Shown piece by piece: positions 39,502-47,880 of a DNA stretch of 64,000 bases. Origin of the DNA: Shimia ponticola (GTDB taxonomy: Bacteria; Pseudomonadota; Alphaproteobacteria; Rhodobacterales; Rhodobacteraceae). The stretch is from NCBI RefSeq assembly GCF_007995215.1, contig NZ_VCDK01000003.1, positions 1,054,001-1,118,000 of the forward strand, read 5' to 3'. Below the pieces are notes generated by a model. The model was not told the DNA's origin, made no database searches, and saw nothing but the letters and a program-made list of their open reading frames with translations. A program made the position numbers and the translations under genes. The stretch's first letter is position 1; each line of letters begins with the position of its first letter.

Positions 39502-40122
39502 TTAGTTCTTCGCGTAGAATTCGACGACGAGGTTTGGTTCCATCATCACCGGGTATGGCACGTCCGAAAGACCCGGCGCGCGCACGAAGGTGGCGGTCAT
39601 TTTCGAATGATCCGCATCGATGTAGTCAGGAACGTCACGCTCTGGCAGTTGCACAGCCTCCAGCACGATGGCCAGTTGCTTGGAGCGGTCACGCACTTCG
39701 ATCACGTCGCCTTCTTTGACGCGGTACGAAGGAATGTTGACCTTTTTGCCGTTCACCTTGACGTGGCCGTGGTTCACGAACTGACGTGCGGCAAACACGG
39801 TTGGCACGAATTTCGCGCGGTAAACAACGGCGTCCAGACGGCGCTCCAGCAGACCGATGAGGTTTTCACCGGTGTCGCCTTTGACACGCTCGGCTTCGGC
39901 GTAGATGCGGCGGAACTGCTTCTCGGTCAGGTCGCCGTAGTAGCCCTTCAGCTTTTGCTTGGCGCGCAGCTGCGTGCCGAAGTCCGACATCTTGCCCTTG
40001 CGGCGCTGACCGTGCTGGCCGGGGCCGTATTCACGGCGGTTGACTGGCGACTTTGGACGACCCCAGATGTTTTCGCCCATCCGGCGGTCGATTTTGTACT
40101 TGGCAGACGTGCGTTTGGTCAC
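39502..40122 (-). CDS. rpsD: 30S ribosomal protein S4
   Basis: 206-residue primary 16S rRNA-binding protein. It has the alphaproteobacterial opening [21 protein letters not shown] and the S4 RNA-binding region [15 protein letters not shown] with [21 protein letters not shown]. The start is GTG, with AGGAGAT just upstream. Single-gene unit with its own terminator; in Rhodobacteraceae S4 is usually outside the alpha operon. A hairpin in the leader may have a regulatory role. Confidence 0.98.
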   Translation of the reverse strand: MTKRTSAKYKIDRRMGENIWGRPKSPVNRREYGPGQHGQRRKGKMSDFGTQLRAKQKLKGYYGDLTEKQFRRIYAEAERVKGDTGENLIGLLERRLDAVVYRAKFVPTVFAARQFVNHGHVKVNGKKVNIPSYRVKEGDVIEVRDRSKQLAIVLEAVQLPERDVPDYIDADHSKMTATFVRAPGLSDVPYPVMMEPNLVVEFYAKN

Positions 40123-40158
40123 GGCTGATCTCCTTCGTTCAGGTTTCGAAGGGCGTTG

Positions 40159-40188
40159 TCCTCCTTCCCGGATTTGGCCGGGACGACA
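40159..40188 (-). promoter_or_regulatory. possible rpsD leader hairpin
   Basis: CCCGG/CCGGG stem with a six-base loop, extended outward by GTCCTCC against a nearly complementary GGGACGAC, ending about 37 nt upstream of the GTG start. Ribosomal protein genes often have structured leaders. No specific S4-binding fold can be shown here. Confidence 0.35.
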
Positions 40189-40338
40189 GGTTCCCTCTTG
40201 CGAGGACCACCAACACCAATGAGCGCGCCGGATATGCGCTTGCCCAGCCACTGTCAAGCGATAGAGAGATCAATTGAACAGCGTGGGGAACTGCGCGGGC
40301 CGCGGGAAGCGAGTGCAAACTTTCTCCGGCGAGACGCG

Positions 40339-41379
40339 TTAGGCCACATGCCGCAGGATCGCGGCCTCGCTTGGTGATAGAACGCGCCGTGCGTAGTCGC
40401 TGTACGTTCCCTCGCGTACCTGTGGCAGAGCCTCCGCCATCGCCGCGCGCTGACCGTCGTCCAGTGATGCCAAGGACGGATGGAAACTCTCGGTCTCAAG
40501 TCCATTAGCCCAGACGACTTCATGCCGCTCGAACAGGATATGAACATAGTTCACGGCGCGGACCATCTTGTCGTGAATGACGTTGTGCCCATCGACAAGA
40601 TCCCGAGCACCGACAAAAACCTCATCGCAGTTGAACAGGTCGCGCGCGACCGCGCCTTTGACCAGCATACGATGTTCAGGTGACACCAAAAGCTCTTGAT
40701 CCGGGCGTCCTGATCCAAGTGCGTCGGCGCGGATACGCACCGGGGCCAAGTCCGGCATCACATGCAGCCGCGCACCCGTGATCCGACGCGCGCCTGTCCA
40801 CAAGACTTCTTGCAGCCCGTTATCCTTGGTCTGAACCAAATCACCGGGCCGCAACTCTGTGACGTCCACAGTGCCGGACGCCACATTCAACCGTGTGCCC
40901 GGCGTGAAACAGATCATCTGTCCTTCGGGCTCTGTGGCCATCCCGGCATCGACCGCCAAGGTATGCTCAACCACCCACAAATCCTGATCCCGTGGAGGAA
41001 TGTCATCGACAAACATCGCCAAGGGTCGCGCACCCGGCACGTCAATCATCGTCACGACATAGGCCCGACGCCCATCGGTCACGGCAAAGCTTTGCTCGGC
41101 CATCGGCTCCGAAACATCGACCGAATCCAGGTCCGTTGTGTTCTCTTGAACCGCGCCCACCAGTTTGCGCACGGTTTTCGCCGCGCGCCGGCGCATCTCA
41201 CTGCTGCCGGCGGCATCTTCCAACCGCAAAAGCCCGCCATGGCCGTCCACCCGAACGACCTGCCCGGTCCACCGCCAAGTGGAACCTACACTCATCGACG
41301 CCCCACCCGTGGCGTCGTACCCATCAATTAGCGTTTGCGACCAGGAAATGACGAACGTGCCACGAAAGCCCGTCTCCAT
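40339..41379 (-). CDS. Hint-domain protein
   Basis: 346 residues. The Hint (Hedgehog/intein-like) module begins at residue 156 with ICFTPGTRL (Cys157) and continues through VDVTELRPGDLVQTKDNG, EVLWTGAR and SPEHRMLV. The N-terminal 150 residues (ETGFRGTFVISWSQT and VGSTWRWTGQVVRV) form a separate beta-rich domain seen with Hint in Rhodobacteraceae. No second splice junction (His-Asn) is evident, so protein splicing is unlikely; self-cleavage at Cys157 is possible. The function is unknown. Confidence 0.82.
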   Translation of the reverse strand: METGFRGTFVISWSQTLIDGYDATGGASMSVGSTWRWTGQVVRVDGHGGLLRLEDAAGSSEMRRRAAKTVRKLVGAVQENTTDLDSVDVSEPMAEQSFAVTDGRRAYVVTMIDVPGARPLAMFVDDIPPRDQDLWVVEHTLAVDAGMATEPEGQMICFTPGTRLNVASGTVDVTELRPGDLVQTKDNGLQEVLWTGARRITGARLHVMPDLAPVRIRADALGSGRPDQELLVSPEHRMLVKGAVARDLFNCDEVFVGARDLVDGHNVIHDKMVRAVNYVHILFERHEVVWANGLETESFHPSLASLDDGQRAAMAEALPQVREGTYSDYARRVLSPSEAAILRHVA

Positions 41380-41552
41380 ACCTGCACTGCCTCAAGTTTT
41401 ATTATTGCAAGAACCGTAACAGGCACGAATCCGCCTGTTAAGACTTTTCTTTCAGGTGTTTAGAGAAAACAGACTTCACCCGTGGATTGCATGCCACACA
41501 TGAAAAGACACTGCAGAACGGCTTGCGATAAGCCAGTCCGAAGGGACCGATC

Positions 41553-42470
41553 CTAGAACGCGAAGTCGATTGTGACGGAGCCGACCACCTGACTCCCGGT
41601 CTGCGCCTCGAATTCTTCCGACAGCCATGTCAGACCGTAGTAGAACCGGTGAAGCTCGCTCTTGTACTGCCCACCAACGCGGACTCGCGCGCGGTCTTCC
41701 AGAACAAACCCGTCATCTGCAGGCAAAACCACACTGTCGCTAACGGTCGTATAGTCAGCGCCCAACACCAGCGAGAAGCCTACATCCTGCGCATGATCGG
41801 CTCGCATCAGGGTACCTGTGGTCACGTCCCGCGCCCAAAGGGCGTTGTCGCCCATGGAGCCAACAACAAGGTCAACGCCCACGCGTGCGAGCGTTTCATA
41901 TCCCGCCTGCACCTCGGCAAAGGGGCGCACGATCCCACCGTCAAAGCTCAGCGGACGCGCGGCGCTGAACAATGCCGTTGGATAGATTCCATTTTCGATC
42001 TGATTGGACAGGTCGGGCTTGGATGCCCCGATCCATTCATGGATCGTGTCCTGAAACTCACCGATCCCCGTCTGCGGTCCGGTCAAGACCAGGTCACCCC
42101 CCGCCGACATCTCCCACCCGTTGCGGGCGAAAGGCGTATGCACCCCGAAAGACAGAACACCAGCATAACGCCGATCACCCGGCTTGGGCGATTTTAGGCT
42201 CGCGGCTGCAATGATGTCGGTCCGAAGGCGGTATTCCAGCATCTCGCCCGGACGCTCGGCCGCATCACCGGTCCAGACGCCACCACGAAAATGGCTGACC
42301 TGATAGCTGCCGGTTTTCCAACGGTCCTTGCCGTCACCTAAGGCGTCATTTGTGAAAAGCCGCGCGGTCCCAAGACCCATGCGGTCCCCTTGCGGCTCGG
42401 CCAGAACAGGCGCACCCACAAGGAAACCGACGACAGCGGCCCCAAAAGCCGCCTGAATGAATGCCCGCAT
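41553..42470 (-). CDS. LpxR-like (DUF2219) outer-membrane lipid A deacylase-like protein
   Basis: 305 residues with a signal peptide (FGAAVVGFLVGAPVLA, cleaved near 24). The mature start LGTARLFTNDALGDGKDRWKTGSYQ contains the N-D pair and polar residues of LpxR, the 3'-O-deacylase of lipid A. Alternating strands and a terminal phenylalanine (TIDFAF) fit a 12-stranded barrel ending in the outer-membrane signal. The ATG at 42470 was selected by the signal peptide. Whether it cleaves lipid A is not shown by the sequence. Confidence 0.78.
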   Translation of the reverse strand: MRAFIQAAFGAAVVGFLVGAPVLAEPQGDRMGLGTARLFTNDALGDGKDRWKTGSYQVSHFRGGVWTGDAAERPGEMLEYRLRTDIIAAASLKSPKPGDRRYAGVLSFGVHTPFARNGWEMSAGGDLVLTGPQTGIGEFQDTIHEWIGASKPDLSNQIENGIYPTALFSAARPLSFDGGIVRPFAEVQAGYETLARVGVDLVVGSMGDNALWARDVTTGTLMRADHAQDVGFSLVLGADYTTVSDSVVLPADDGFVLEDRARVRVGGQYKSELHRFYYGLTWLSEEFEAQTGSQVVGSVTIDFAF

Positions 42471-42612
42471 GATCACTGCCCGAGTTGATCTGTGTTTGAT
42501 CGTTTTTGTTTGATTGGGCGCATCATAGCGCGCGAGGCGAATCAGGGGAAGAACTGATTCGCCTTTGCAGTAATTTTCTGTGTGATCGGGTGTCTTGGGT
42601 GCCCGCTTCAAA

Positions 42613-45210
42613 TCACCCGCATTTCGAGAACCCGCAATTCGCGCAGGTCATGCAGCCTTCGATCATTCGCATTTCATAGCTGCCGCAGCTGCTGCAGGCG
42701 GGACCCTTTGGCGCGCCATTCATCTGCACGACATCGGCTTGCGGGTCTGATTTTAGCCCCATCCCCTCACCGGCGATGAAGCCGATGCTGATCAAGTGCT
42801 GTTCGATCACGCCTCCGATTGCGGCAAGGATCGATGGCACATATTTGCCCCCCATCCACGCACCGCCACGCGGGTCAAACACGGCCTTCAGTTCCTCGAC
42901 GACAAAGGACACATCGCCCCCGCGCCGGAACACCGCCGAGATCATCCGCGTCAGCGCCACCGTCCAGGCGAAATGCTCCATGTTCTTGGAGTTAATAAAC
43001 ACCTCAAACGGACGCCGCTGCTGACCATGCACGATGTCATTGATCGTGATGTAGATGGCGTGCTCACTATCCGGCCACTTCAGCTTGTACGTGTTGCCTT
43101 CCAAGGCCTCAGGCCGGTCCAGCGGTTCCGCAAGGTGCACAACATCTGCGCCCGAATTCATCAACGCTGCTGAAACGCTGGCACCGTGCTCGGAGGGCTG
43201 CTCCCGGCCGAGGGTGGGGGTGAAGCCCCCGCCCGTGGGGGCGGCCGGGGGCTGCCCGGCGGTGCCGCCGGGCACATTTGCATCAGGGTCTCCGAAGACC
43301 AGCCAACCTGGTCCGACATTCAGCACAGGTGCAAGTTTGGTCGCCGCGTCTTTTGAAAGCTCGCGTTTTCCGCTGAAAAATGGACTTACAACCTGTTCAC
43401 TAAGTCCCGCCGCCTCAGCGACTTCTTTCTGCGTTTCAAAACCGGAACGTTCGAATGCCCAGGTTAGACGAGCAGCCATGCTATCTAGCGAGGGTTGTGT
43501 TTCCGCAGGCTTCTCCTCAGCCACACTCAACACCGACCCCGTCACCGCATTCGGACGGTAGGTCGTGCAGCCCTTACAGCCGCTATCCCACGCCTCCATG
43601 TAGACTTCCTTGAAGTCATCGAACGAGATATCCGCCGGGCAATTGATCGTCTTCGAGATACTGGAATCCACCCATTTCTGCGCCGCTGCCTGCATCTTCA
43701 CATGCTCCAATGGGGCCAGCGTCTGAGCGTTCACGAAGTAATCCGGCAGCTCTGCATCGCCCATCTTCTCACGCCACATCTGCACGGCGTAATCGACGAC
43801 CTCTTCCTCGGTCTTCGATCCGTCCTTTTGCAGCACCTTGCGCGTGTAGGCATAGGCAAAGACCGGCTCGATCCCGGACGAGACATTCCCGGCATAAAGC
43901 GAGATCGTCCCCGTCGGTGCAATTGAAGTCACCAGCGCATTGCGAATGCCATGATCTGCAATCGCGCCTCGAACATCATCGTCCATCTGCATCATGTTGC
44001 CAGACGACAGATACGGCTCCGCCTCAAACAGAGGGAACGCGCCCTTTTCCTTGGCCAGTTCCACAGAGGCCAGATAGGACGCCCGCGCAATCGCCTTCAG
44101 CCAACGGTCGGTCAGCTCTGCCGCCTCGTCCGAGCCATAGCGAGAACCCACCATCAGCAGCGCATCGGCAAGCCCGGTGACCCCAAGCCCGATCCGCCGC
44201 TTGGCCTCGGCCTCACGCGCCTGCGCTTCAAGTGGGAAGCGCGAGGCATCGACCACATTGTCCATCATGCGGATCGCCGTCGCGACCAGCTCGTTCAGCG
44301 CCTCTTCGTCCAAGCGTGCGTCATCGCCAAACGGATCAACGACCAACCGCGACAGGTTCACTGACCCCAGCAAACACGCACCATAAGGGGGCAAAGGTTG
44401 CTCGCCACAGGGGTTCGTCGCGGCGATGGTTTCGACATAGTTCAGGTTGTTCGCCTGATTGATGCGGTCGATGAAGATCACGCCCGGTTCGGCATAGTCG
44501 AACGTCGCCTGCATGATCTTGTCCCACAGCGCGCGGGCCTGAACGGTGCGATAGACCTTTCCGTCAAATACAAGGTCCCACGGCGCATCCGCCTTGACCG
44601 CCGCCATGAACGGGTCGGTCACCAAGACTGACACGTTAAACATGCGCAGTCGCGCTGCGTCGCTCTTGGCCTCGATGAAATCTTCAATGTCCGGGTGATC
44701 GCAGCGCATCGTCGCCATCATCGCGCCCCGACGCGAGCCCGCCGACATGATCGTTCGGCACATCGCGTCCCACACATCCATGAAAGACAACGGACCGGAC
44801 GCATCCGCCGCCACACCTTTTACATCCGCACCCTTGGGCCTGATCGTGCTGAAATCATACCCGATACCGCCGCCCTGCTGCATGGTCAAAGCGGCCTCTT
44901 TCAGCATGTCGAAAATGCCGCCCATGCTGTCCGGGATCGTTCCCATGACAAAGCAGTTGAACAGCGTCACCTTGCGCGCCGTGCCGGCCCCGGCGGTGAT
45001 CCGACCCGCTGGCAAGAACTTGAAATCTTCCAGCGCGGCGTAGAACCGGTCTTCCCACTCTTCAGGGTCTTTCTCGACACTGGCCAGCGCCTTGGCGATG
45101 CGCCCCCAGGTGTCCTCGACCGTTTCATCAATCGGCGTGCCATCCGCCTCTTTAAAACGGTATTTCATGTCCCAGATTTGTTCAGCAATCGGAGCGGAAA
45201 AGCGGGTCAT
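42613..45210 (-). CDS. nrdJ: adenosylcobalamin-dependent ribonucleotide reductase with inserted HTH domain
   Basis: 865-residue class II reductase making deoxynucleotides with B12. It has the redox cysteine Cys86 (NCFVMG), the radical-site motif NPCGE at 266-270 (Asn266, Cys268, Glu270) with Cys279 eleven residues on, and GTISLYAGNVSSG near 434-446. It ends in a zinc-like Cys-rich tail (CSSCGS, CMTCANCGFSKCG, 839-864) needed for re-reduction. Residues 575-642 form an extra helix-turn-helix domain, then a Gly/Pro linker (643-675), before the barrel-following TSCPD-type domain resumes at about 700. Two NrdR-box-like sites lie upstream. Confidence 0.95.
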   Translation of the reverse strand: MTRFSAPIAEQIWDMKYRFKEADGTPIDETVEDTWGRIAKALASVEKDPEEWEDRFYAALEDFKFLPAGRITAGAGTARKVTLFNCFVMGTIPDSMGGIFDMLKEAALTMQQGGGIGYDFSTIRPKGADVKGVAADASGPLSFMDVWDAMCRTIMSAGSRRGAMMATMRCDHPDIEDFIEAKSDAARLRMFNVSVLVTDPFMAAVKADAPWDLVFDGKVYRTVQARALWDKIMQATFDYAEPGVIFIDRINQANNLNYVETIAATNPCGEQPLPPYGACLLGSVNLSRLVVDPFGDDARLDEEALNELVATAIRMMDNVVDASRFPLEAQAREAEAKRRIGLGVTGLADALLMVGSRYGSDEAAELTDRWLKAIARASYLASVELAKEKGAFPLFEAEPYLSSGNMMQMDDDVRGAIADHGIRNALVTSIAPTGTISLYAGNVSSGIEPVFAYAYTRKVLQKDGSKTEEEVVDYAVQMWREKMGDAELPDYFVNAQTLAPLEHVKMQAAAQKWVDSSISKTINCPADISFDDFKEVYMEAWDSGCKGCTTYRPNAVTGSVLSVAEEKPAETQPSLDSMAARLTWAFERSGFETQKEVAEAAGLSEQVVSPFFSGKRELSKDAATKLAPVLNVGPGWLVFGDPDANVPGGTAGQPPAAPTGGGFTPTLGREQPSEHGASVSAALMNSGADVVHLAEPLDRPEALEGNTYKLKWPDSEHAIYITINDIVHGQQRRPFEVFINSKNMEHFAWTVALTRMISAVFRRGGDVSFVVEELKAVFDPRGGAWMGGKYVPSILAAIGGVIEQHLISIGFIAGEGMGLKSDPQADVVQMNGAPKGPACSSCGSYEMRMIEGCMTCANCGFSKCG
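43186..43284 (-). repeat. palindrome-rich linker segment inside nrdJ
   Basis: Encodes residues 643-675 (Gly/Pro-rich). It contains GGGGG/CCCCC (43216-43220 with 43226-43230) and a perfect CCCGGCGG/CCGCCGGG stem (43255-43262 with 43265-43272). The composition resembles the double-hairpin repeats elsewhere, but without the CTTCATCTTTCC head, so membership is uncertain. Confidence 0.45.
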
Positions 45211-45276
45211 CTGCGGGCCTCAAGATATGGGGGTGTCGCCGGGATATAGGGTGTTCTTCATACCCGACCACACCAT

Positions 45277-45286
45277 CTAGATGTAG
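45277..45286 (-). promoter_or_regulatory. NrdR box, nrdJ-proximal (imperfect)
   Basis: CTAGATGTAG matches eight of ten positions of the NrdR core CWATATATWG. Its centre is exactly 31 bp from that of the second site, the usual spacing for paired NrdR boxes. It lies 67 bp upstream of the nrdJ start. Confidence 0.6.
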
Positions 45287-45307
45287 CTTGGATGCCGCCG
45301 GGAATCG

Positions 45308-45317
45308 CAATATATAG
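45308..45317 (-). promoter_or_regulatory. NrdR box, nrdJ-distal (perfect core)
   Basis: CAATATATAG is a full match to the NrdR core CWATATATWG. With the site at 45277 it forms a typical pair that would let the ATP/dATP-sensing repressor NrdR control nrdJ. It also lies 40 bp before the divergent DUF1489 gene. Confidence 0.68.
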
Positions 45318-45356
45318 AAAAACGGTGCGGATGCACAACATCTTGGGGGCCGGATC

Positions 45357-45791
45357 ATGACGAAACACATCAACCTGATCAAACTCAGTGTCGGCACCGA
45401 AAATGTGGCAGGTCTGGCCGAATGGCAGGCCACCAAGCGTGCGCAGGCCCCGGATGGCAATCCACGCCACGTCACCCGCATGTGGCCCAAACGCGAGGCC
45501 GAATTGCTGAACGGCGGCTCCCTCTACTGGGTGATCAAAGGCGCGATCATGTGCCGTCAGAAAATCCTGCGCCTAGACGAATATCTCAGCGCCGATGGCA
45601 TCACCCGCTGCGCCATCGTACTAGACCCAAAACTCGTCCGCACGACAACCGCCGCCAAGCGCCCCTTCCAAGGTTGGCGTTACCTCAAACCAGAGGACGC
45701 GCCACAGGATCTGACAGGGGCCGCCGCAGACCGGACCGAAACACTGCCCCCCAAACTCGAAATCGCCCTGTCCGAGATCGGCGTGATCTGA
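45357..45791 (+). CDS. DUF1489 family protein
   Basis: 144 residues, cytosolic, no signal or membrane helix. THINLIKLSVGTENVAGLAEWQ at the start, VTRMWPKREAELLNGGSLYWVIKGAIMCRQ in the middle and PFQGWRYLKPEDAP near the end match DUF1489, conserved in alphaproteobacteria with no known function. The SLYWVIKG stretch resembles a beta-barrel core. Divergent from nrdJ, and its promoter shares the region containing the NrdR boxes. Confidence 0.85.
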   Translation: MTKHINLIKLSVGTENVAGLAEWQATKRAQAPDGNPRHVTRMWPKREAELLNGGSLYWVIKGAIMCRQKILRLDEYLSADGITRCAIVLDPKLVRTTTAAKRPFQGWRYLKPEDAPQDLTGAAADRTETLPPKLEIALSEIGVI

Positions 45792-45806
45792 AGCGCACCG
45801 CCACAC

Positions 45807-45884
45807 CTTCTATGTTTCAAAAATACTCGCGCCGCAGGCCCTGAATCTGAATTGGCCGAAGCGGCCAAGGGCGCGTTTACGCCC
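45807..45884 (+). repeat. dispersed double-hairpin repeat, copy 2 of type A
   Basis: Shares an identical 41-base head with 31068-31108. The same TGGCC/GGCCA stem follows, then a GGGCG/CGCCC stem in place of the second hairpin of copy 1. It begins 15 bp past the DUF1489 stop, nearly the same position relative to the upstream gene as copy 1. Confidence 0.8.
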
Positions 45885-45957
45885 TGCGGCAAACTATGCG
45901 CTGGCCCTGTGACCATCGCACCCTACCTGCGCCTGACAAAAAACAGGAAGGGAAAAC

Positions 45958-46077
45958 ATGCTGGATATTCGGATCGTGATGGGTGTGGTCGTTGTGCTCT
46001 TTGCCGTCGCCGCATTCACAAGCGAGGGCGATCAATCGATCAACATCCTCGACAAATTCACACAGTCGGACAGTTAA
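45958..46077 (+). CDS. 39-residue single-pass membrane peptide
   Basis: Too short for ordinary gene calling, but it has a very strong ribosome site (AGGAAGGG, 6 bp from the ATG). The product has a short polar start (MLDIR), a hydrophobic helix at about 6-20 (IVMGVVVVLFAVAAF) and a polar tail (TSEGDQSINILDKFTQSDS). It would sit in the inner membrane with the tail outside by the positive-inside rule. I do not recognise a family. A 12-bp perfect hairpin follows 7 bp after the stop. Confidence 0.6.
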   Translation: MLDIRIVMGVVVVLFAVAAFTSEGDQSINILDKFTQSDS

Positions 46078-46084
46078 GACACCT

Positions 46085-46118
46085 GCACATGAGGCGCGCC
46101 TTGGCCCGCCTCATGTGC
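46085..46118. terminator. perfect 12-bp hairpin between convergent genes
   Basis: GCACATGAGGCG at 46085-46096 and CGCCTCATGTGC at 46107-46118, ten-base loop. No T-run follows on the plus strand. It probably stops or protects transcripts of the small peptide gene and of hisS-Z-G from the other side. Confidence 0.6.
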
Positions 46119-46156
46119 GCAATCTACGTAGTCATCGATCGCAAATGAATTGCGGC

Positions 46157-46843
46157 TCACGCCAAACGGGTCAGAACCTCGTCCATGACCGCCTGATCAC
46201 CGGCTCCCATCGGGGCCGATTTTGACCGGAACACGGTCGCCTGCGACGCCAAAATCAAAGCATCCTCTAGCACCCTCAAATGGTTCGCGCGCAGCGTCTC
46301 GCCCGTGCTGGTAATGTCGGCCACAACCTCGGCGGTCTCGTTCTTGATCGTGCCTTCCGTCGCGCCCTGACTGTCGACCAACTGGTAATCCGCGACGCCA
46401 CGCTCCGCCAGAAACTGCCGAACCAGCCGGTGATATTTGGTTGCAATCCGCATCCGAAACCCGTGCCGCGCCCGAAACTCTGCAGCCACCTCATCCAGAT
46501 CATGCGGCGTCACGACGTCCGTCCAAAAGGCAGGAACGGCAAGGATCAGATCGGCATGGCCGAACCCCATTTCCGCAACAACATCAACCTGTTGGTCCCA
46601 AGCCGCCAGCTTTTCACGAACCAAATCGGTGCCCGTGACGCCCAGATGAATCCGCCCGGCAGACAACTCGCGCGGAATCTCTCCCGCGCTCAACATCACC
46701 ATCTCCAACCCGTCGATACCCTCGACCCGGCCAAGATATTCGCGAACCGACCCGCCTTTGCTCAGCGTGATCCCACGCTGCCCGAACCAGTCGAACGTAT
46801 CGCTCATCAGCCGCCCTTTGGAAGGCACGCCCAGCTTGATCAT
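46157..46843 (-). CDS. hisG: ATP phosphoribosyltransferase, short form
   Basis: First enzyme of histidine synthesis, joining ATP and PRPP. At 228 residues it is the short form lacking the C-terminal regulatory domain, so it needs HisZ. It has KLGVPSKGRLMSDTFDWF at 3-20, LGVTGTDLV near 75 and the PRPP-loop region ADITSTGETLRANHL near 178-192. Its ATG overlaps the hisZ stop, so the order of translation is hisS, hisZ, hisG. Confidence 0.97.
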   Translation of the reverse strand: MIKLGVPSKGRLMSDTFDWFGQRGITLSKGGSVREYLGRVEGIDGLEMVMLSAGEIPRELSAGRIHLGVTGTDLVREKLAAWDQQVDVVAEMGFGHADLILAVPAFWTDVVTPHDLDEVAAEFRARHGFRMRIATKYHRLVRQFLAERGVADYQLVDSQGATEGTIKNETAEVVADITSTGETLRANHLRVLEDALILASQATVFRSKSAPMGAGDQAVMDEVLTRLA

Positions 46844-47880
46844 CGGCCTGCCTCCATGAGCGCCAGCATCAGGTCAGGCCGCAGCACACCGCCGACCGCG
46901 GGCACATCACGCCCCGCCCCCAACGCCTGCGTCAGCGCATCGTACCGCCCGCCGGTCGCAACCGGCTGGTCCACACCATCCGCCTGAAACCCAAAGACAA
47001 AACCGTCGTAATATTCCATCGAGGTGCGCCCGTAGCTTCCCTCAAACTGCACCTGATCGACATCCACGCCGGCCACCGCCATCGCCTCGATCCGGGCTTC
47101 CAACCGCGCCACGTCAAGCGCAATGCCGGGCAGATCTGCCATCAAACCCTTCAATGCGGCCAAGGCGTCCCGCGCAGGCCCGGATACATCCAAAACCGCC
47201 TCCAGCCGATCCGCCGCCGCCTCTGGCAAAGGCGGCACCGCAGCCTCGGCCCGCAAACGCGCTGCGCGGCTTTCTACTTCAGCCGCCGTCCGCAGCCCGA
47301 TCTCTGGGCCACCCTCAACTTCATCCCGCGCTTGTGGGGCAGCAGTATAACGATCCAGCAGGTCCCGGAACCGCGCAGGCCGCCACATATGCCGCTTTAA
47401 GGCCGCTTTGCGCGCGGGGATGGTCTCTAACCCGTCCACGGCCGCAGCCAGGATGGCGATATCGCCCATGACTGGCGTCACAGGCAACCCTTCAAGCGCT
47501 TGATAAAACGCGGCAAAAATCTCGGCTTCGACCAACTCGGGCGCGCCGCGATCAAAGACCTCGTACCCCACTTGCGGATATTCGTTGGCCCGGTCCGCAT
47601 CCTGTTCCTGCCGCCGAAACACGGGGCCCGCATAGGTATAGCGCGCGGGTTCTGCGCTCTCGGCCATGTGCATCTGAACGACTGGTACGGTGAAATCAGG
47701 GCGCAACATCTGTTCGCCCCGCAGCGGGTCTTGGGTCACATAGGCCCGCGCGCGGATGTCTTCGCCATAAAGATCCAGCAGCGTCTCAGCAGGCTGCAAA
47801 ATGCCCGCCTCGATCCGCGCGGCTCCCAGCGCCTCGAACCGCGCCAGCAACTCTGCCGTCAGGCCCGCAAGATCAGCCAT
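46840..47880 (-). CDS. hisZ: ATP phosphoribosyltransferase regulatory subunit HisZ
   Basis: 346-residue paralogue of histidyl-tRNA synthetase that forms a hetero-octamer with short HisG and gives histidine feedback control. It has [12 protein letters not shown] and [25 protein letters not shown], equivalents of class II motif 2, and the late [10 protein letters not shown] and ATGGRYDAL segments. It lacks an anticodon-binding domain, as expected. It overlaps hisS by 8 bp and hisG by 4 bp, so the three form one unit. Confidence 0.95.
   Translation of the reverse strand: MADLAGLTAELLARFEALGAARIEAGILQPAETLLDLYGEDIRARAYVTQDPLRGEQMLRPDFTVPVVQMHMAESAEPARYTYAGPVFRRQEQDADRANEYPQVGYEVFDRGAPELVEAEIFAAFYQALEGLPVTPVMGDIAILAAAVDGLETIPARKAALKRHMWRPARFRDLLDRYTAAPQARDEVEGGPEIGLRTAAEVESRAARLRAEAAVPPLPEAAADRLEAVLDVSGPARDALAALKGLMADLPGIALDVARLEARIEAMAVAGVDVDQVQFEGSYGRTSMEYYDGFVFGFQADGVDQPVATGGRYDALTQALGAGRDVPAVGGVLRPDLMLALMEAGR

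Noticed and set aside
45211-45356. Cobalamin riboswitch in the nrdJ leader
   Set aside because: The gap is only 146 bp and contains no B12-box-like sequence; the NrdR-box pair explains it better.
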